Source: Bifidobacterium breve (GTDB lineage Bacteria; Actinomycetota; Thermoleophilia; Solirubrobacterales; Solirubrobacteraceae). From it: DNA of 43,728 nt. Location of the stretch: the NCBI GenBank assembly GCA_945901565.1, contig CAMDLG010000004.1:1-43728 (forward strand). Direction: 5' to 3'. The position numbers were made by a program, and so were the translations under genes. The first letter of the stretch is position 1, and the number at the start of each line of letters is the position of its first letter. Below, one piece after another: positions 8,753 to 17,937 of this stretch. Under the pieces are notes generated by a model. That model did no database searches and was not told the DNA's origin. It saw only the letters and a program-made list of their open reading frames with translations.

Positions 8753-9241
8753 ATGGGACGACGCAGCCGCAAACGAAGCCTGACCGAGCCCGGCGCGAAG
8801 GCGGCGCCGAAGAAGCGGCTCAGCAGCGCCGCGCGCGACGAGATTGTGCGCGCCGAACTGAAGCCGCTGACGGCCGGAGAACGTCCACTTCCGGTGAAGA
8901 TCGCGGCGATACTCGCGGCCAGCTTGGCTCTAGCGAATGTTGCCTTCTACTTGGCTGGCGTCGAAGTAAGGGGACAGAAGCCAGCGCTACTGGGAGTGCT
9001 CCTTTTTGCCGGCTTGATGCTGGTCGCGGCCTGGGGAATGTGGACGCTTCGCTACTGGGCACTACTCGGCTTCCAAGCCTTGCTGGCGATGACACTGGTG
9101 ATCGCTGGCCTTTCACTGATGGTCGCCGGCAACGTGCTGGCAGTAATTCTTTGTGTCGTCATCCTGCTCGCTGGCGGCTGGCTTTTCTGGAAACTGATCC
9201 GCGTACTTGGCCGCGTCAAGGTGCCGTCGCCGCACGGTTGA
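8753..9241 (+). CDS. Small integral membrane protein, unknown function
   Basis: Basic N-terminus followed by several hydrophobic segments (KIAAILAASLALANVAFYL, LGVLLFAGLMLVAAWGMW, LVIAGLSLMVAGNVLAVILCVVILLAGGWLFW). Confidence 0.6.
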   Translation: MGRRSRKRSLTEPGAKAAPKKRLSSAARDEIVRAELKPLTAGERPLPVKIAAILAASLALANVAFYLAGVEVRGQKPALLGVLLFAGLMLVAAWGMWTLRYWALLGFQALLAMTLVIAGLSLMVAGNVLAVILCVVILLAGGWLFWKLIRVLGRVKVPSPHG

Positions 9242-9271
9242 GGCGTACCGACTTAAGCGGCTCCTCTCTCC

Positions 9272-9277
9272 TACACT
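9272..9277 (+). promoter_or_regulatory. -10 box TACACT, 6 nt before lpdA ATG (leaderless geometry)
   Basis: TACACT-CGCTCT-ATG. Confidence 0.5.
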
Positions 9278-9283
9278 CGCTCT

Positions 9284-10657
9284 ATGGCTAAAGAGAGCTT
9301 CGATTGCATCATCATCGGTTCAGGACCGGGGGGATATGTCGCAGCGATCCGCGCAGCACAGCTTGGAATGACGGTCGCAGTCGTCGAGAAGGACAAGATC
9401 GGCGGCCGCTGCCTGAACTACGCATGCATCCCAGCAAAGGCTGTCCTGCGCTCAGCCGACATCGTCTCCGAGATCCGTGAGGCCGCTGAGTTTGGAATCA
9501 CGGTCGGCGAACCGACAGTTGACTTCGGCGCCGTAAGCGCGCGGCGCGAGGAGGTAATCGGCACGCTCGTCGGCGGCGTCGAGATGCTGATGAAAAAGAA
9601 CAAGGTCGAACTGATTAGTGGAACGGCAACTCTCAGCGGCGCGAAGAGCGTAAGCGTCGACGGCCGCGAGCTGGAAGCAACAAAGGCGATCATCCTCGCC
9701 AGCGGCTCTGTCGCCCTCTCTATCCCTGGCGCCAGCTTCGGCGGCACGGTCATCGATACCGCCGCGGCCTGGGCGCTTGAGGCGCTGCCGAAGAAGCTGG
9801 CAGTTGTCGGCTCTGGCCCTTCGGGCTGCGAGATCGCTAGCGCTTACGCCCGCTTCGGCGTTGAGGTCGAGCTCTTCGAAGCACTCGACCGCGTACTGCC
9901 AAGCGAGGACAAAGACATCTCGCGGCTAGTCGAACGGGACTTCACAAAACAGGGCATCAACGTTCACACGTCGACGCTAGTCGGCGAGATTGAGGCCAAG
10001 AAGAGCTCCGTTTCTTACAGCTATGGCGACGAAAAGGGCGAAGCCGACTGGCTCGTTATCGCCGCCGGCCGCGGCGCCGACGTTGAAAGCCTTGGCCTTG
10101 AAGCAGTGAACGTAGAACTGGACGAGCACGGTCTGATCGCCGTTGACGGGCAGCTGCGTACCAGCGCGCCGGGGATCTACGCGATCGGCGACCTTGTCCA
10201 CGGCCCGGCGCTGGCCCACAAGGCAAGCGAGGAGGGGATCATCGCCGCCGAAGCGATCGCCGGCGAAGACCCTGCGCCGCTCGACTACATCGACATCCCG
10301 CGCGCAACCTTCTGCGCGCCGAACGTTGCCAGCTTCGGCCTCACAGAAGAGCAAGCGAAGGAGCAGGGCTTCGACGTGACCGTCGGCAAGGTCCCTTACG
10401 GAGCCGTTGGCGCCGGCACGCTCTACGGCGATCGCGGCGGACTCGTCAAGATCGTCGGCGACAAGAAGTACGGCGAACTGCTTGGCGGCCACATCGTTGG
10501 CGCGAAGGCGACCGAACTGATCCAAGAGCTTGTCAACACGAAACTGCTGGAGGGCGGCTACCCGGAGGTAGCGCGATTCATCCACGGTCACCCAACGATG
10601 AGCGAAGCAGTGCTGGAGGCGGCTCGCGCCGCCGACGGCTGGCTGATTCACGGCTAG
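9284..10657 (+). CDS. lpdA: Dihydrolipoyl dehydrogenase (E3)
   Basis: DCIIIGSGPGGYVAAIRAAQLG, GGRCLNYACIPAKAVL redox disulfide motif, AIGDLVHGPALAHKASEEG, C-terminal HGHPTMSEAVLEAA. Confidence 0.93.
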   Translation: MAKESFDCIIIGSGPGGYVAAIRAAQLGMTVAVVEKDKIGGRCLNYACIPAKAVLRSADIVSEIREAAEFGITVGEPTVDFGAVSARREEVIGTLVGGVEMLMKKNKVELISGTATLSGAKSVSVDGRELEATKAIILASGSVALSIPGASFGGTVIDTAAAWALEALPKKLAVVGSGPSGCEIASAYARFGVEVELFEALDRVLPSEDKDISRLVERDFTKQGINVHTSTLVGEIEAKKSSVSYSYGDEKGEADWLVIAAGRGADVESLGLEAVNVELDEHGLIAVDGQLRTSAPGIYAIGDLVHGPALAHKASEEGIIAAEAIAGEDPAPLDYIDIPRATFCAPNVASFGLTEEQAKEQGFDVTVGKVPYGAVGAGTLYGDRGGLVKIVGDKKYGELLGGHIVGAKATELIQELVNTKLLEGGYPEVARFIHGHPTMSEAVLEAARAADGWLIHG

Positions 10658-10663
10658 AGCACG

Positions 10664-11236
10664 ATGCAAGATCAGGCGGCCTTCTACTTCGATCTGGCTA
10701 GCCCTGAGTCGTACCTGTCTGCTGAACGGATCATGACGCTGCTGCCGATTGCAGCGGAATGGATCCCGATCCGCAGCGCAGCGCTGGCCGAACCGTCTGA
10801 CCTAGCCGAGCAACGCAAGTTGGTTGAGGATCTGGCGGAGGAACGTTCACTCCAAGAGCTGCGCTGGCCGCCGCCGTTCGACAGTGAGCAGGCAATGCTG
10901 GCTGCCACCTACGCAAAACGGATCGGCCGCAGCGTGCCCTTCGTGCTAGCCGCGTTTCGCCAGGCTTACGCTGGTGGCCGTGCGCTCGATAACGAAGACA
11001 ACATCGTGATTGCCGGCTCTGCCTGCGAGATGCACCCCGCAGCGCTACTCAAGGGATGCCAACTGCGAACCGTCAGCGACGCCCTTGAAGCGGCCACCAA
11101 GCTTGCAATCGAGCGTGGTGTGCGCCGCGTGCCAACTCTGTGGGTCACCGGGGAGCACGGCGCGCAGTTATTTGAGGGTGACGCCGGGCTCGATGCTGCG
11201 GCGGTGGAGCTACGAGCTGGGATGCAGACGCAATGA
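10664..11236 (+). CDS. DsbA / 2-hydroxychromene-2-carboxylate isomerase-like thioredoxin-fold protein
   Basis: FYFDLASPESYLSAERI, C-terminal RGVRRVPTLWVTGEHGAQLFEGDAGLDA. Confidence 0.75.
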   Translation: MQDQAAFYFDLASPESYLSAERIMTLLPIAAEWIPIRSAALAEPSDLAEQRKLVEDLAEERSLQELRWPPPFDSEQAMLAATYAKRIGRSVPFVLAAFRQAYAGGRALDNEDNIVIAGSACEMHPAALLKGCQLRTVSDALEAATKLAIERGVRRVPTLWVTGEHGAQLFEGDAGLDAAAVELRAGMQTQ

Positions 11237-11484
11237 CCGCGTCACGCGCTTACGAGGTGATCGTGACCCGCACAGGGATCGTTCCTGGCCGCCTAGCCCC
11301 AGCCGATCGCTTTGATCACATCGAAGTCGTTGGCACCGATGACCTCGAGGTGGTCCTCTTCTGGGACGTACCGGCGCGATCCACGGGCAAAATGGAAGCG
11401 GCGCTACGCGATGACCTGCAGCGGCTGAGCGCTGAGGAGTTCATAGCGCGCTGGAACGCGGTCGAAGGAGAAGATGACTACTAG
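11233..11484 (+). CDS. Small conserved-looking protein of unknown function inside the pdh operon
   Basis: ATGA overlap with the upstream stop; 83 aa; coding in the only gap between the DsbA-like gene and pdhA. Confidence 0.6.
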   Translation: MTASRAYEVIVTRTGIVPGRLAPADRFDHIEVVGTDDLEVVLFWDVPARSTGKMEAALRDDLQRLSAEEFIARWNAVEGEDDY

Positions 11485-11495
11485 GGTGATCAGCG

Positions 11496-12542
11496 ATGAC
11501 TGAAAACCCGCTCCCGGCGCCGGAGGTCTCGCTCGACTGGCTGAAGTCGATGACGCTGATCCGCCGTTTTGAGGAGCGCGCCGGCGAGCAGTACACGCGC
11601 GCCAAGATTGGCGGCTTCCTCCACTTGGCAATCGGTGAGGAGGCGACGATTGTCGGAGCCGTTGCCGCGCTGCGGCCGACCGACTACATGATCGCTACAT
11701 ACCGCTCGCACGGTCAGGCTCTAGCGCGGGGTAGCGAACCGGGGCGCGTGATGGCCGAACTATTCGGCCGCGTTGACGGCCTATGTCGAGGTCGCGGTGG
11801 TTCGATGCACATGTTCGATCTGGAACGCCGATTCATGGGCGGCTTCGGAATCGTCGGCGGCAACCTGCCGTTGGCGGCAGGCTTTGGCCTGACCAGCGAC
11901 TACCTCGGCAACGAGGCCGCGACGCTCTGCCAGTTCGGCGACGGCGCTAGCAACCAAGGGACCTTCGGGGAGACGCTCAATCTCGCGGCGCTCTGGAGGC
12001 TGCCTGTCGTCTTCATGGTCACCAACAACCAGTTTGGGATGGGTACCTCGCTGGAGCGACACTCAGCACAGACAAATCTTCAGATCAAAGGTGAAGGCTT
12101 CGGTGTCCCAGGTTTGGAATGCGACGGGATGGATGTCGTCGATACGTGGAGCGTTACTAAGGAGGCGATGCGGATAGCGCGCGAGGAGCGCCAGCCGGTG
12201 CTAGTCGAGGCTCTCAACTACCGCTTCCGCGGCCACTCGATCGCCGACCCTGAGGACTACCGCACAGAGGAAGAGGTACTGGCTTGGAGCAAGCGCGACC
12301 CGCTCGTGACCTTCGCTGACCGCCTGACAGCCGAGGGCGTCTTGAGCGCCGAGCAGCGCGAAGTGATCGACCTTCAGGCCACCGAGATCGTCGATGCGGC
12401 CGTGGCCTTCGCCGATGCATCGCCTGAGCCGGAGCCAAGCTCGCTCTACGACGACGTTTACGTGCTCAGCGATCAAGTAAGAGGCTGGTACTCGGCCGAC
12501 CACCGCGGCGCCGGCGTGCAGAAGGGCGAGGATCTCTCCTAA
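11496..12542 (+). CDS. pdhA: Pyruvate (2-oxo acid) dehydrogenase E1 alpha subunit
   Basis: RFEERAGEQYTRAKIGGFLHLAIGEEATIVGA, GRGGSMHMFD, GDGASNQGTFGETLNLAALWRLPVVFMVTNNQFGMGTS, YRFRGHSIADPEDYR. Confidence 0.92.
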   Translation: MTENPLPAPEVSLDWLKSMTLIRRFEERAGEQYTRAKIGGFLHLAIGEEATIVGAVAALRPTDYMIATYRSHGQALARGSEPGRVMAELFGRVDGLCRGRGGSMHMFDLERRFMGGFGIVGGNLPLAAGFGLTSDYLGNEAATLCQFGDGASNQGTFGETLNLAALWRLPVVFMVTNNQFGMGTSLERHSAQTNLQIKGEGFGVPGLECDGMDVVDTWSVTKEAMRIAREERQPVLVEALNYRFRGHSIADPEDYRTEEEVLAWSKRDPLVTFADRLTAEGVLSAEQREVIDLQATEIVDAAVAFADASPEPEPSSLYDDVYVLSDQVRGWYSADHRGAGVQKGEDLS

Positions 12543-13546
12543 TGGCCGAGATGCGCTACCGAGAAGCGTTGAACCAAGCGCTCGCCGAAGAGCTTGAGCG
12601 TGACCCCAACGTCTACCTGATGGGACAAGACATCAGCGTCTTTGGCGGCGCCTTCAAAGTCACGGAGGGGCTGATGGACCGCTTCGGCGAGAAGCGCATC
12701 CGCGACACGCCTATCTCCGAGAACACGATCGTTGGAATTGGTGTCGGTTCGGCGATGACGGGGCTGCGGCCGGTGATTGAACTGATGACGATCAACTTCT
12801 CACTGCTGGCGCTGGATCAGATCATCAACCATGCAGCACACGTGCGTTACATGTTCGGTGGGCAGGTCAGCGTGCCGCTCGTCGTACGGATGCCGCAAGG
12901 CGCAGGGCACCAGCTCGGGCCAACCCACTCGCACAGCTTCGAGGCGCTCTATCTCCACGTGCCCGGACTGCTCGTCGCAGTACCCAGCACGGCTGCCGAT
13001 GCGAAAGGGCTTCTCAAAACAGCGATTCGCGACGATAATCCGGTGATCTTCATCGAACACGAGACTCTCTACGGCCAGCGCGGCGAAGTTCCGGATGATC
13101 CTGACTTCACGGTTCCGTTCGGCCTTGCGGCGATCCGCCGGGAAGGCAGCGACGTGACGATCATCGGCATCTCGCGGATGGCACAGACCGCAGAGCGCGC
13201 CGCCGAGCAGCTGGCTACTGAGCACGGGATTGAAGCCGAAGTGATCGACCCGCGCACGCTGCGCCCGCTCGACCTCGACACAATTCTTGAATCGGTTGCA
13301 AAAACTAACCGCTGCGTGATCGTCGAAGAGGGCTGGCCGCACGGCGGCGTCGGCGCCAACCTCGCGGCACTGATTCAAGAGCAGGGGTTCGACGACCTAG
13401 ATGCACCGGTCGGTCGCGTCACCGGCGTAGACGCGCCGATGCCATATGCCAAGAGTCTTGAGCAGATCTCATTCCCACATGAGCAGCAGGTGATCGAAGC
13501 GACGCTGGCGCTGTTCGGTGAGCGGAAGCGAGCATCCCGTGGCTGA
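12542..13546 (+). CDS. pdhB: Pyruvate (2-oxo acid) dehydrogenase E1 beta subunit
   Basis: YREALNQALAEELERDPNVYLMGQDISVFGGAFKVTEGL, RVVIEL-type core RPVIELMTINFSLLALDQIINHAA, VIDPRTLRPLDLDTI; TAATG overlap with pdhA. Confidence 0.92.
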   Translation: MAEMRYREALNQALAEELERDPNVYLMGQDISVFGGAFKVTEGLMDRFGEKRIRDTPISENTIVGIGVGSAMTGLRPVIELMTINFSLLALDQIINHAAHVRYMFGGQVSVPLVVRMPQGAGHQLGPTHSHSFEALYLHVPGLLVAVPSTAADAKGLLKTAIRDDNPVIFIEHETLYGQRGEVPDDPDFTVPFGLAAIRREGSDVTIIGISRMAQTAERAAEQLATEHGIEAEVIDPRTLRPLDLDTILESVAKTNRCVIVEEGWPHGGVGANLAALIQEQGFDDLDAPVGRVTGVDAPMPYAKSLEQISFPHEQQVIEATLALFGERKRASRG

Positions 13547-14744
13547 GATCGTGATGCCACGCCTTTCCGATTCGATGGAAGAAGGAACGATCGTGCGCTG
13601 GCTGAAGCGCGATGGCGACGAGGTCGCGCGCGGCGAAGAGCTGGTCGAGATCGAGACCGACAAGGCGACGATGGCCTACGAATCAGATACTGCGGGGACG
13701 CTCAGCATCTCGGCTCCGGAAGGAACAACGCTGCCCGTCGGCGCGATGATCGCGACGATCGGTGACGGGAGCGACGCGCCGGTCACGGAGGCCCCAGCCG
13801 AGCTTCCAGCCCCTGTTACAGAGTCGATCGAAGAACCGAACCAAGAGGTGACTGAGGCGATCGAGGCGCCCTCCCAACCAGGCGAGCGTGTCAAGGCCTC
13901 GCCAATCGCACGGCGCATCGCCGACGAGCGCGGCGTTGATCTGCAGGCCGTCAGCGGCACCGGCCCGGGCGGGCGAATCGTCAAAGCCGACGTTGAAGCG
14001 TCACCGACCGGTGCCAGCCCTGCGGGCAGCACGGCTGGCGACGAGGCCAGCGGCCGCGGAGTTGTAACGACAACCGAGCCGAGCCGCACACAGGCGCTGA
14101 TCGCTAGACGGATGGCTGAATCAAGGGCCACAGTGCCGTCCTTCAATCTGCAGACCGAAGTTGACATGACGACCGCTACAACGCTGCGCGCAGAGATGAA
14201 AGCCAGCGGCGGCGAAGCGCCCGTGCCAACGATCAACGACATGGTCGTGAAAGCAAGCGCGCTTGCGCTGCGCGAGCAGGGGCAAGCCAACGGTGCCTGG
14301 CGCGATGGCAAGTTTGAGCACTACTCACGCGTCAATGTCGGCGTCGCAGTCGCCGGGCCGGGGACGCTCGTCGTACCGACCGTCTTCGACGCCGACGAGA
14401 AGACGCTCTCGGAGATCACGACTGAAACCGGTGCGTTGGCAGAGCGCGTCCGCAGCGGCACAATCACGCCGCCGCAGACGAGCGGCGGCACCTTCACCGT
14501 CAGCAACCTCGGAATGTTTGGCGTGCGCAGCTTCGAGGCGGTGATCAACACGCCGCAGGCAGCGATCCTCGCCGTCGGCGCCGTCGAGCAGCGCGCCGCA
14601 GTCCATGAAGGCGCGATCGAGCCGCGGATGCTGATGGTGCTGACGCTCTCCTGCGATCACCGCATCCTTTACGGAGCCGACGGTGCGCAGCTACTGGCGC
14701 GGATCAAGGCGCTGCTCGAGGCGCCTCTTTCGCTCGCTAGCTGA
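13539..14744 (+). CDS. pdhC: Dihydrolipoamide acetyltransferase (E2)
   Basis: Lipoyl motif VEIETDKATMAYES; peripheral subunit-binding KASPIARRIADERGVDLQAVSGTGPGGRIVKADV; catalytic domain ending LSCDHRILYGADGAQLLARIKALLE; GTG 13539 preferred over GTG 13518. Confidence 0.9.
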   Translation: MAEIVMPRLSDSMEEGTIVRWLKRDGDEVARGEELVEIETDKATMAYESDTAGTLSISAPEGTTLPVGAMIATIGDGSDAPVTEAPAELPAPVTESIEEPNQEVTEAIEAPSQPGERVKASPIARRIADERGVDLQAVSGTGPGGRIVKADVEASPTGASPAGSTAGDEASGRGVVTTTEPSRTQALIARRMAESRATVPSFNLQTEVDMTTATTLRAEMKASGGEAPVPTINDMVVKASALALREQGQANGAWRDGKFEHYSRVNVGVAVAGPGTLVVPTVFDADEKTLSEITTETGALAERVRSGTITPPQTSGGTFTVSNLGMFGVRSFEAVINTPQAAILAVGAVEQRAAVHEGAIEPRMLMVLTLSCDHRILYGADGAQLLARIKALLEAPLSLAS

Positions 14745-14762
14745 CAGTAGTCTGGAGTTGCA

Positions 14763-15449
14763 ATGACTGAGGCAGCCGGGGAATGCTCGGTGGTCCACTT
14801 GGGGCGCGTCCCCTACCGCGAAGCGCTCGCCCTACAAGAGCGAGTCCGCGACGCGCGCGAAGCGGACAGGATTGGCGACACGCTGCTGCTGCTTGAGCAC
14901 GACGCGGTCTATACGCGTGGACGCCGCAGCGAGGTTGAGGAATTACTGCACCGCCCAGAGTGGTACGCGGAGCGCGGCATAGAGATCGTGGAAACCGACC
15001 GTGGTGGCCGCGTCACCTACCACGCACCCGGGCAGCTGGTTGGCTACCCGATCGTCAAGACGAGCGATGTGATCGCCCACGTGCGGCGGCTGGAACGAGT
15101 GATCATCACTGCGCTGGCGCTGCAAGGAACCACGGCGCGGGCGCGGGCCGATGAAGGAGCCGACTTCACCGGCGTCTGGACCGACGAGCGCAAGATCGCC
15201 TCAATTGGTGTCCACCTGCGTCGCTCGATCACGACGCATGGCTTTGCGGTCAACGTCGACATGGATCTTGAGCCTTGGAGCTGGATCGTTCCCTGCGGCC
15301 TCAACGTGCCAATCACCTCGATCGCCGAGGAGACGGGCACAACGCCCGACGCCGAGCTGTTTGCGGATCAGATAGCCGATGCTTGGGCCACAGAGAGCGG
15401 CAGCAGCATCAAACTGCTCACTCCCGACCAGCTAGCGGCGCTAGCCTGA
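14763..15449 (+). CDS. lipB: Lipoyl(octanoyl) transferase
   Basis: DTLLLLEHDAVYTRGRR, VVETDRGGRVTYHAPGQLVGYPI-like, ERKIASIGVHLRRSITTHGFAVNVD, WIVPCGL. Confidence 0.93.
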   Translation: MTEAAGECSVVHLGRVPYREALALQERVRDAREADRIGDTLLLLEHDAVYTRGRRSEVEELLHRPEWYAERGIEIVETDRGGRVTYHAPGQLVGYPIVKTSDVIAHVRRLERVIITALALQGTTARARADEGADFTGVWTDERKIASIGVHLRRSITTHGFAVNVDMDLEPWSWIVPCGLNVPITSIAEETGTTPDAELFADQIADAWATESGSSIKLLTPDQLAALA

Positions 15450-15453
15450 CTCT

Positions 15454-16458
15454 GTGGCCGACGAGCCGACAATCCGCTCCCATCAGACCCGCTCGCGTTC
15501 TAACCCGGGCGGAATGGATGTGAGCGCGGTGCTCGGGACCGACGTGCAGCCGATTCGCGCACGGAAGCCGCCTTGGTTCAAGGTGCCACCACCTGGCGGT
15601 GAGCGATACCGCGAGCTGGCGGCGATGATCAAGGAAGAGAACCTCAACACCGTCTGTCAGGAGGCTGCCTGCCCGAACGTTGGCGAGTGCTGGGAGCGAG
15701 GCACAGCGACCTTCATGATTCTTGGCGACACCTGCACGAGGCGCTGCGGCTTCTGCAACGTCAACAGCGGCAAACCGACCTGGAACGACCCGCTCGAACC
15801 GGCCCGAGTCGCGCGCTCAATAGCGCGGATGGGACTACGCCACGCCGTGATCACAAGCGTCGACCGCGATGACCTGCCCGACTACGGCGCGGGGATCTGG
15901 GCGGCGACGATCCGTCAGTGCCGCTCGCAGGCGCCGGGCTGCAAGGTTGAGGTGTTGACGCCCGACTTCCGCGGCGAGGAGATGCCACTGGCGAAGGTTC
16001 TGGCCGAGCGGCCCGACGTCTTCAACCACAACGTCGAGGTTGTGCCGCGGCTCTACTCGGTTGCGCGGCGCGGATCCCGCTGGGAGCGCTCGCTGCGCGT
16101 GCTGCGCAACGCCCGAGCGATCGGCGGCGAGGCGCTGGTCACAAAGTCGGGGCTGATGGTCGGGCTTGGTGAAACACAAGACGAAATGCTGGCCGCATTC
16201 TCCGACCTGCGCGAGGCCGGAGTGCAGGTGCTGACGGTCGGCCAATACCTGCGCCCGACCGAGAATCATCTTCCAGTTGTGCGCTACTGGCACCCCGACG
16301 AATTCAAGGAACTTGAGCTCGCGGCCTACGAGATGGGCTTCTCTCACATCGCAGCAGGGCCACTGGTGCGCTCCAGTTATCACGCCGATGAGCACGTCCC
16401 CCAAGAGCGCCCAGGAGTTGGCCCACTGAGCGCTGCTGCGGCGCCGGCCGGCGCCTAG
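15454..16458 (+). CDS. lipA: Lipoyl synthase (radical SAM)
   Basis: CQEAACPNVGECWERGTATFMILGDTCTRRCGFCNV, RDDLPDYGAGIWAATIR, KSGLMVGLGET, TVGQYLRPTENHLPV. Confidence 0.95.
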   Translation: MADEPTIRSHQTRSRSNPGGMDVSAVLGTDVQPIRARKPPWFKVPPPGGERYRELAAMIKEENLNTVCQEAACPNVGECWERGTATFMILGDTCTRRCGFCNVNSGKPTWNDPLEPARVARSIARMGLRHAVITSVDRDDLPDYGAGIWAATIRQCRSQAPGCKVEVLTPDFRGEEMPLAKVLAERPDVFNHNVEVVPRLYSVARRGSRWERSLRVLRNARAIGGEALVTKSGLMVGLGETQDEMLAAFSDLREAGVQVLTVGQYLRPTENHLPVVRYWHPDEFKELELAAYEMGFSHIAAGPLVRSSYHADEHVPQERPGVGPLSAAAAPAGA

Positions 16459-16473
16459 CGGACAACCACAATA

Positions 16474-16653
16474 ATGCGCATCACCCTGCTAATCGTCGTA
16501 TTTCTGTTCCTGCTCGCGTTCTTTGCGGGGACTGTCGTGACGATCGCTCGTGAGGGCCTCAATGTGCTCTCGGTGCTGTCAGTTCTGCTGATCGCACTGA
16601 TGGCCGTGGGGATCTTCGGGGCGCTGGCCAGTGGGGCTGATCGCGACGAGTGA
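16474..16653 (+). CDS. 59-aa small membrane protein (not in the supplied ORF track)
   Basis: ATG at 16474, TGA at 16651-16653: MRITLLIVVFLFLLAFFAGTVVTIAREGLNVLSVLSVLLIALMAVGIFGALASGADRDE; two hydrophobic segments; fills the lipA-acyl-CoA dehydrogenase gap. Confidence 0.5.
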   Translation: MRITLLIVVFLFLLAFFAGTVVTIAREGLNVLSVLSVLLIALMAVGIFGALASGADRDE

Positions 16654-16682
16654 GCGACTCGTATTATCCTTCACAGGAGACG

Positions 16683-16702
16683 TTGACCGACCAGTCAGTC
16701 AA
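16683..16702. promoter_or_regulatory. TetR-family operator-like palindrome
   Basis: TTGACCGACCAGTCAGTCAA: 20-bp imperfect palindrome (TTGACYGACYRGTCRGTCAA), directly abutting the AAAGGAG RBS of the following gene. Confidence 0.6.
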
Positions 16703-16713
16703 AGGAGCAGTCT

Positions 16714-17937
16714 GTGGATCTGAATGACACACCAGAACAGGCCGAGTACCGCACAGAGATTCGTGCCTGGCTAGACGCCAATAAGGCCTCAGCGCCAATT
16801 CTTGAGGGTCAAGGAGCGCTCACCGACCCCGACGAGATACTCGCCGCACACCGTGCCTGGCAAGGCAAGCTGGCCGAAGGCGGGCTCGCCGGAGCAACCT
16901 GGCCAAAGGAGTACGGCGGCCAAGGGATCGGCCCAGTTGAGTCGGTCGTGATCAGCCAAGAGATGCAGCAGGCTGGCGTCCCCGGGATCCTCGACGTGAT
17001 CGGCGTCGGAATGCTCGGGCCAACAATCATTGCCCACGGAACTGAAGAGCAGAAGCAGCGCTACCTCGGGCCGATGCTGCACGGTGATGAGATCTGGTGC
17101 CAGATGTTCTCTGAGCCAGCGGCCGGCTCCGACCTCGCCGCGGTGCAGACGCGCGCTAAGCACAACGACGACGGGACTTGGACGCTGAACGGTCAGAAGG
17201 TCTGGACGACTAACGCTCAGTTTGCGTCCTACGGACTGATTCTTGCCCGCACCAACCCCGACATCCCGAAGCACAAGGGGATGACGATGTTCATCGTGCC
17301 GATGGACGCCAAAGGCATCACGGTCCGCGGACTACGACAGATCTCAGGCGAAGCAGAGTTCAACGAGGTCTTCTTTGATGACGTCGTGGTCGACGGCGAT
17401 TCGGTCGTCGGCGGCGAGGAGAACGGCTGGGGAACCGGCCTGACGACATTGATGTTCGAGCGCCTGACAATCGGCCTCGGCTCATCGGCATTCGGCTACC
17501 GCGCGACTCGCTTTGCCGAAGCAATCGCGGCCGACCCAACTGCGGCTAACGACCACGAGGTACGTCACAACTTCGGCGAACTAGCCGCTGAACTTGAGGC
17601 GATCCGCTGGACCGGCTATCGCTCAATCAGCGCCCTCCAAGATGGTCAGATCCCAGGGCCGGAGTTTGGCCTTGCCAAGGTGACAACGGTCAACTGCGCA
17701 GTTCGCGCCGGCGACCTGATCGCCGACATCGTCGGGCCAGAGGCGCTCGATGAGGACAGCGAGTGGGCTTACATGATCTCCTTCCTGCCGGGCCTTAAAT
17801 CGGCCGGCGGTACCGAAGAGATCCTCCGCAACACGATCGGCGAGCGCGTTCTCGGGTTGCCACCGGAGCCACGGCTCGACAAGGGCATCCCGTTCAGCGA
17901 GCTGCGGGCCAAGGAGAAGGAAGGTGCACCAGCATGA
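16714..17937 (+). CDS. Acyl-CoA dehydrogenase
   Basis: GTG start with AAAGGAG; WPKEYGGQGIGPVESVVISQEM, CQMFSEPAAGSDLAAVQTRA, GTEEILRNTIGERVLGLP. Confidence 0.9.
   Translation: MDLNDTPEQAEYRTEIRAWLDANKASAPILEGQGALTDPDEILAAHRAWQGKLAEGGLAGATWPKEYGGQGIGPVESVVISQEMQQAGVPGILDVIGVGMLGPTIIAHGTEEQKQRYLGPMLHGDEIWCQMFSEPAAGSDLAAVQTRAKHNDDGTWTLNGQKVWTTNAQFASYGLILARTNPDIPKHKGMTMFIVPMDAKGITVRGLRQISGEAEFNEVFFDDVVVDGDSVVGGEENGWGTGLTTLMFERLTIGLGSSAFGYRATRFAEAIAADPTAANDHEVRHNFGELAAELEAIRWTGYRSISALQDGQIPGPEFGLAKVTTVNCAVRAGDLIADIVGPEALDEDSEWAYMISFLPGLKSAGGTEEILRNTIGERVLGLPPEPRLDKGIPFSELRAKEKEGAPA

Noticed and set aside
9977-10669. 230-aa minus-strand ORF
   Set aside because: Antisense to lpdA, which has strong family motifs.
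12800-14311. Long minus-strand ORFs of 192 and 211 aa
   Set aside because: Antisense shadows of pdhB and pdhC.
14640-14744. E2 active site DHRILYG lacking the common Asp, considered as inactivation
   Set aside because: The DHRxxYG variant occurs naturally in other E2 proteins (e.g. plastid-type), so not evidence of loss of function.
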